Of a stretch of DNA of 64,000 nt, positions 1 through 64,000 are shown piece by piece. Under the pieces are notes generated by a model. It did no database searches, was not told the origin of the DNA, and saw nothing but the letters and a program-made list of their open reading frames with translations. The DNA is from Lamellibrachia satsuma (taxonomy: Eukaryota > Annelida > Polychaeta > Sabellida > Siboglinidae), in assembly GCA_033239005.1 (NCBI GenBank), contig BSQZ01000060.1, positions 2,607,001-2,671,000 on the forward strand. Direction: 5' to 3'. How positions within the stretch are numbered: the first letter of the stretch is position 1; each line of letters begins with the position of its first letter. The translations under genes and the position numbers were made by a program.

Positions 1-2080
1 ATACATGACTAGCATAGTTAATGAGAGTGTTTTAACTAGATATTAATTTTATCAGCAAACAAACTGATTATGATTAAAGTAATGGTACAATAAACTGCCT
101 TCCCCACAAAGAACTGTTAAACATTTACTACTATTTAGTATGTTATCTGTAAATTTGTTTTTAAAATAATGAACACTTCGACAGCACATTAATGAGCTGT
201 CAAGTGAATTCCATAGCTTTACGCCTTTAACCGATATACACATAATTTTTAGATTGGTATGTACAAATGTTTCTTTAACAATGGAACACTGTCTGGTCAT
301 ATAAACAGAGTCATACAGAGTGAACAGCTTTTGTATGTTAATTGGCAATGAAGTATTATATGCCTTGTACATAATAACAGCAGTTGTCAACTACATCTGG
401 CACTTTGAGAATATGAAAATCAAAAAATAGCCTAGATGTGTGATCCAACTTCTTAGCACCACAAAGTAACTGTACAACCTGTTTTTGTAACAAGGCTAAA
501 CAATTTACATTAGTTGCATATTAGTTGCCCCATATTTCAATACAATACATAATGTAAGGCAAAAAGACAGTTGTATAAAATAAGCATGCCATGTTTATCA
601 ATCACAAAGTTTGCTCTGTACGTAATGGCACAACACGTAGACAGTTTAGACTTAACCAAAGAAATATGATTCTACCATGTTAATTTGGCATTAATCAGGA
701 CGCCAAAATATGTTGTGACTTCAACTTTTCATAGTGTATCTGTAAAGAGATAGGTGTTATTACAATACAATTTCCAAAAATCATATAATTTGTTTTCAAC
801 ACATTGAGATATAACCGGTTAACTGCAAACCATGTATGTAGCTTATTCAACTCGTCTTTTGTCATCCGGACAAGTTCATTTATATTACTTTCACAGCAGA
901 ACATGTTAGTATCATCTGCAAATAAAATAAATTTAAATATTACAAATATCATTGGTGTACAAAATAAACAACTTCGGTCCTAAAACAGAACCTTGTGGAA
1001 CACCACAAGATACAGTAAGTACTTCACAATCACAACTGTCTTACTGAACATACTGACTGCTGTTTGCTAAGTAACTTAAAATCCATGTATGTGCAATACC
1101 ACGAATACCATAATAATATAATTTTGTCATATTATATCATGGTTAACAGTATCAAAAGGTTTCTTTAGATCTACAAATATGCTAATAGCATATTTATTAT
1201 TATCTCTAGAAGTAGTAATTTCTTTAACCAATTCTAATAAAGCATGAAATGATGACGTTTGATATAAAGCCATACTGACATGGACTGAGCATATACTTGC
1301 TTAGAAAATTGTCCAACCTATCATTGTGTAATTTTTCCAGGATTTTTCGAGAATTGTGATAACAAAATGTCTTATAAATTGGAAGAACTTTGGCAATTTT
1401 CATGTTGTTGGGAAAAACTCCTGTTTTAAAAGAAACATTACAAATGTAATTCAAAGGTTTTACAATCTATCTGAGTAATAATTGTTTTGATCGTGTTCAT
1501 ATTTATGTCGTTACAATCTGATGACATTTTACTTTTAACGTTTTTAACAATTCTAATAATTTCTTGGTCATCAATAGAACTGCTTCTCTGTCTTTGTCTG
1601 TGTAATCGAAAACGATAAAGACTTTTGGTGAACCAAGGTTTCTTATTTGTGTAACTTGTTTTTGAAACTCCTTTTATAAGTAATGCTTCTTAAATATAAT
1701 TAAGAATTGATGCAAGAATAAAACATAAGCCTTGTTCACATTGTTTGTGTTTAAAATGTCATCCCAGGATTGTAAGCTTAATTCATGTAAAAACGATGCT
1801 AAGATGTCTTCATTTATTACTATAATAATTTAAATATGTTGAGCATCTTTTTTTAGCATTTCTACTTATTTGTAAAACTGAAATGTAAAAATTGGTAAAC
1901 GATCACTGATGTTGAAAATAATACCTCAGGTCATAATGTATTCATTAATGAATATGTTGTCTATTAGCGTAGCTGAGATCTCTGACTCTAGTAGGCTTAT
2001 CAATTAAAGGGTAAAGACCTAGACTATACATCAATAATTAAATACAAGAACCCTGTTGGAATATTATTTACTCTATAATT
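1..2080 (-). mobile_element. Decayed LINE (endonuclease and reverse transcriptase fragments), antisense to the gene
   Basis: Read on the minus strand from about 2060 down: an endonuclease-like stretch (SATLIDNIFINE, then SDRLPIF, the SDH-type catalytic motif with H changed), then RT pieces (KIAKVLPIYK near 1390, QYGF near 1280, FADDTNMF near 920 = RT motif C) and a C-terminal part (KLWNSLDSS near 190). Many frameshifts and stops; no intact ORF. A non-LTR element of CR1/L2/Jockey type is likely but the clade is not certain. It may continue beyond the window edge. Confidence 0.75.
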
Positions 2081-2179
2081 AAATGTGCACTGATGTTTAA
2101 CTGCATCAGATGTTATAAAAAGCCTCATTTTGTTGTTTAAGACAATAATTCCCATACATTGTATTGTTGTATTTCATGA

Positions 2180-2410
2180 GGAGGTGTGTGTACGTGTGTG
2201 TATGTGTGTGTACATGTGTGTGTATGTGTGTGTATGTGTGTGCATGGTGTGCATGTTTGGTTTGTGCGTGTATGTGAACATGTGTAAGGTGAGATACAGA
2301 TGAACTGCAGTTTATGTATGCATGTATAATGTGTGTGTACATAAATGAAGACCCAAATGAAGAAATGCATGCACATACACACGCATGCACGCACGCACGC
2401 TCACACAGCA
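2180..2410. repeat. (GT)n-rich tract and (ACGC)-rich patch before exon 1
   Basis: Interrupted GTGTGTATGT repeat at about 2185-2260, then a short CACGCACGCACGC patch at 2380-2402, 40 bases before the exon at 2443. The ORFs seen here are only the repeat read in several frames. Confidence 0.85.
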
Positions 2411-2442
2411 CCTTTCATACATCCATCGAGTTTCTGTTTCAG

Positions 2443-64000
<61,558 letters not shown>

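Overview
The window is eukaryotic, from an invertebrate animal. It holds a 64 kb internal slice of one large gene on the + strand, plus the repeats that fill its introns. Forty coding exons (2443-64000, about 6.4 kb, roughly 2,136 codons) join in one open frame: every donor/acceptor pair has a matching phase and nearly all sites are canonical GT-AG. The protein is an LDL-receptor-family giant. I call it LRP2 (megalin) on module order and on local motifs I recall from vertebrate megalin. Neither gene end is in the window: it opens at an EGF module ahead of beta-propeller 2 and stops in the third LDLa repeat of ligand-binding cluster III. I cannot name the species. Long introns and the transposon families fit a mollusc, brachiopod, hemichordate or amphioxus equally well.

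Layout along the gene: EGF (2443); propeller 2 (3823-9432); EGF plus the first LDLa of cluster II (12288); LDLa 2-8 (13660-18194); two EGF modules (18929, 22703); propeller 3 (23357-29535); EGF (30728); propeller 4 (31368-39351); EGF (39935); propeller 5 (40494-50283); EGF (52960); propeller 6 (53581-61409); EGF plus LDLa 1 of cluster III (62164), LDLa 2 (62759) and the first bases of LDLa 3 (63985). Eight LDLa repeats, then four propellers before the next cluster, is the layout of LRP1 and LRP2. In this family LDLa clusters bind ligands through calcium-dependent acidic pockets, and propellers with EGF modules drive ligand release in acidic endosomes.

Introns make up about 90% of the window. 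They contain three decayed LINEs with reverse-transcriptase motifs (1-2080, 4960-7110, 34030-35530) and smaller LINE scraps, nearly all antisense to the gene. There are three copies of a TTAA-target DNA transposon (19145-22272 with a broken transposase gene; 24603-26877 and 57901-60164, about 2.27 kb and nearly identical), a hAT-like element (10967-12056), a tRNA-derived SINE (about 49850-50150), a TRIM/LTR-like element (about 50757-51634), several palindromic MITE-like units, long (TA)n tracts and many minisatellites.

The most unusual feature is that four minisatellites include the exon-intron boundary itself. They copy a splice donor (16255-16534, 22815-23300, 56229-56650) or an acceptor plus the start of an LDLa exon (63010-63984). 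One of them (22815) has a 39 bp period and stays open in the exon frame, so downstream donors could lengthen the protein in 13-residue steps. A second strong result is a natural empty site: the transposon at 24603-26877 interrupts a repeat whose uninterrupted relative lies inverted at about 42505-43343 and keeps a single TTAA.
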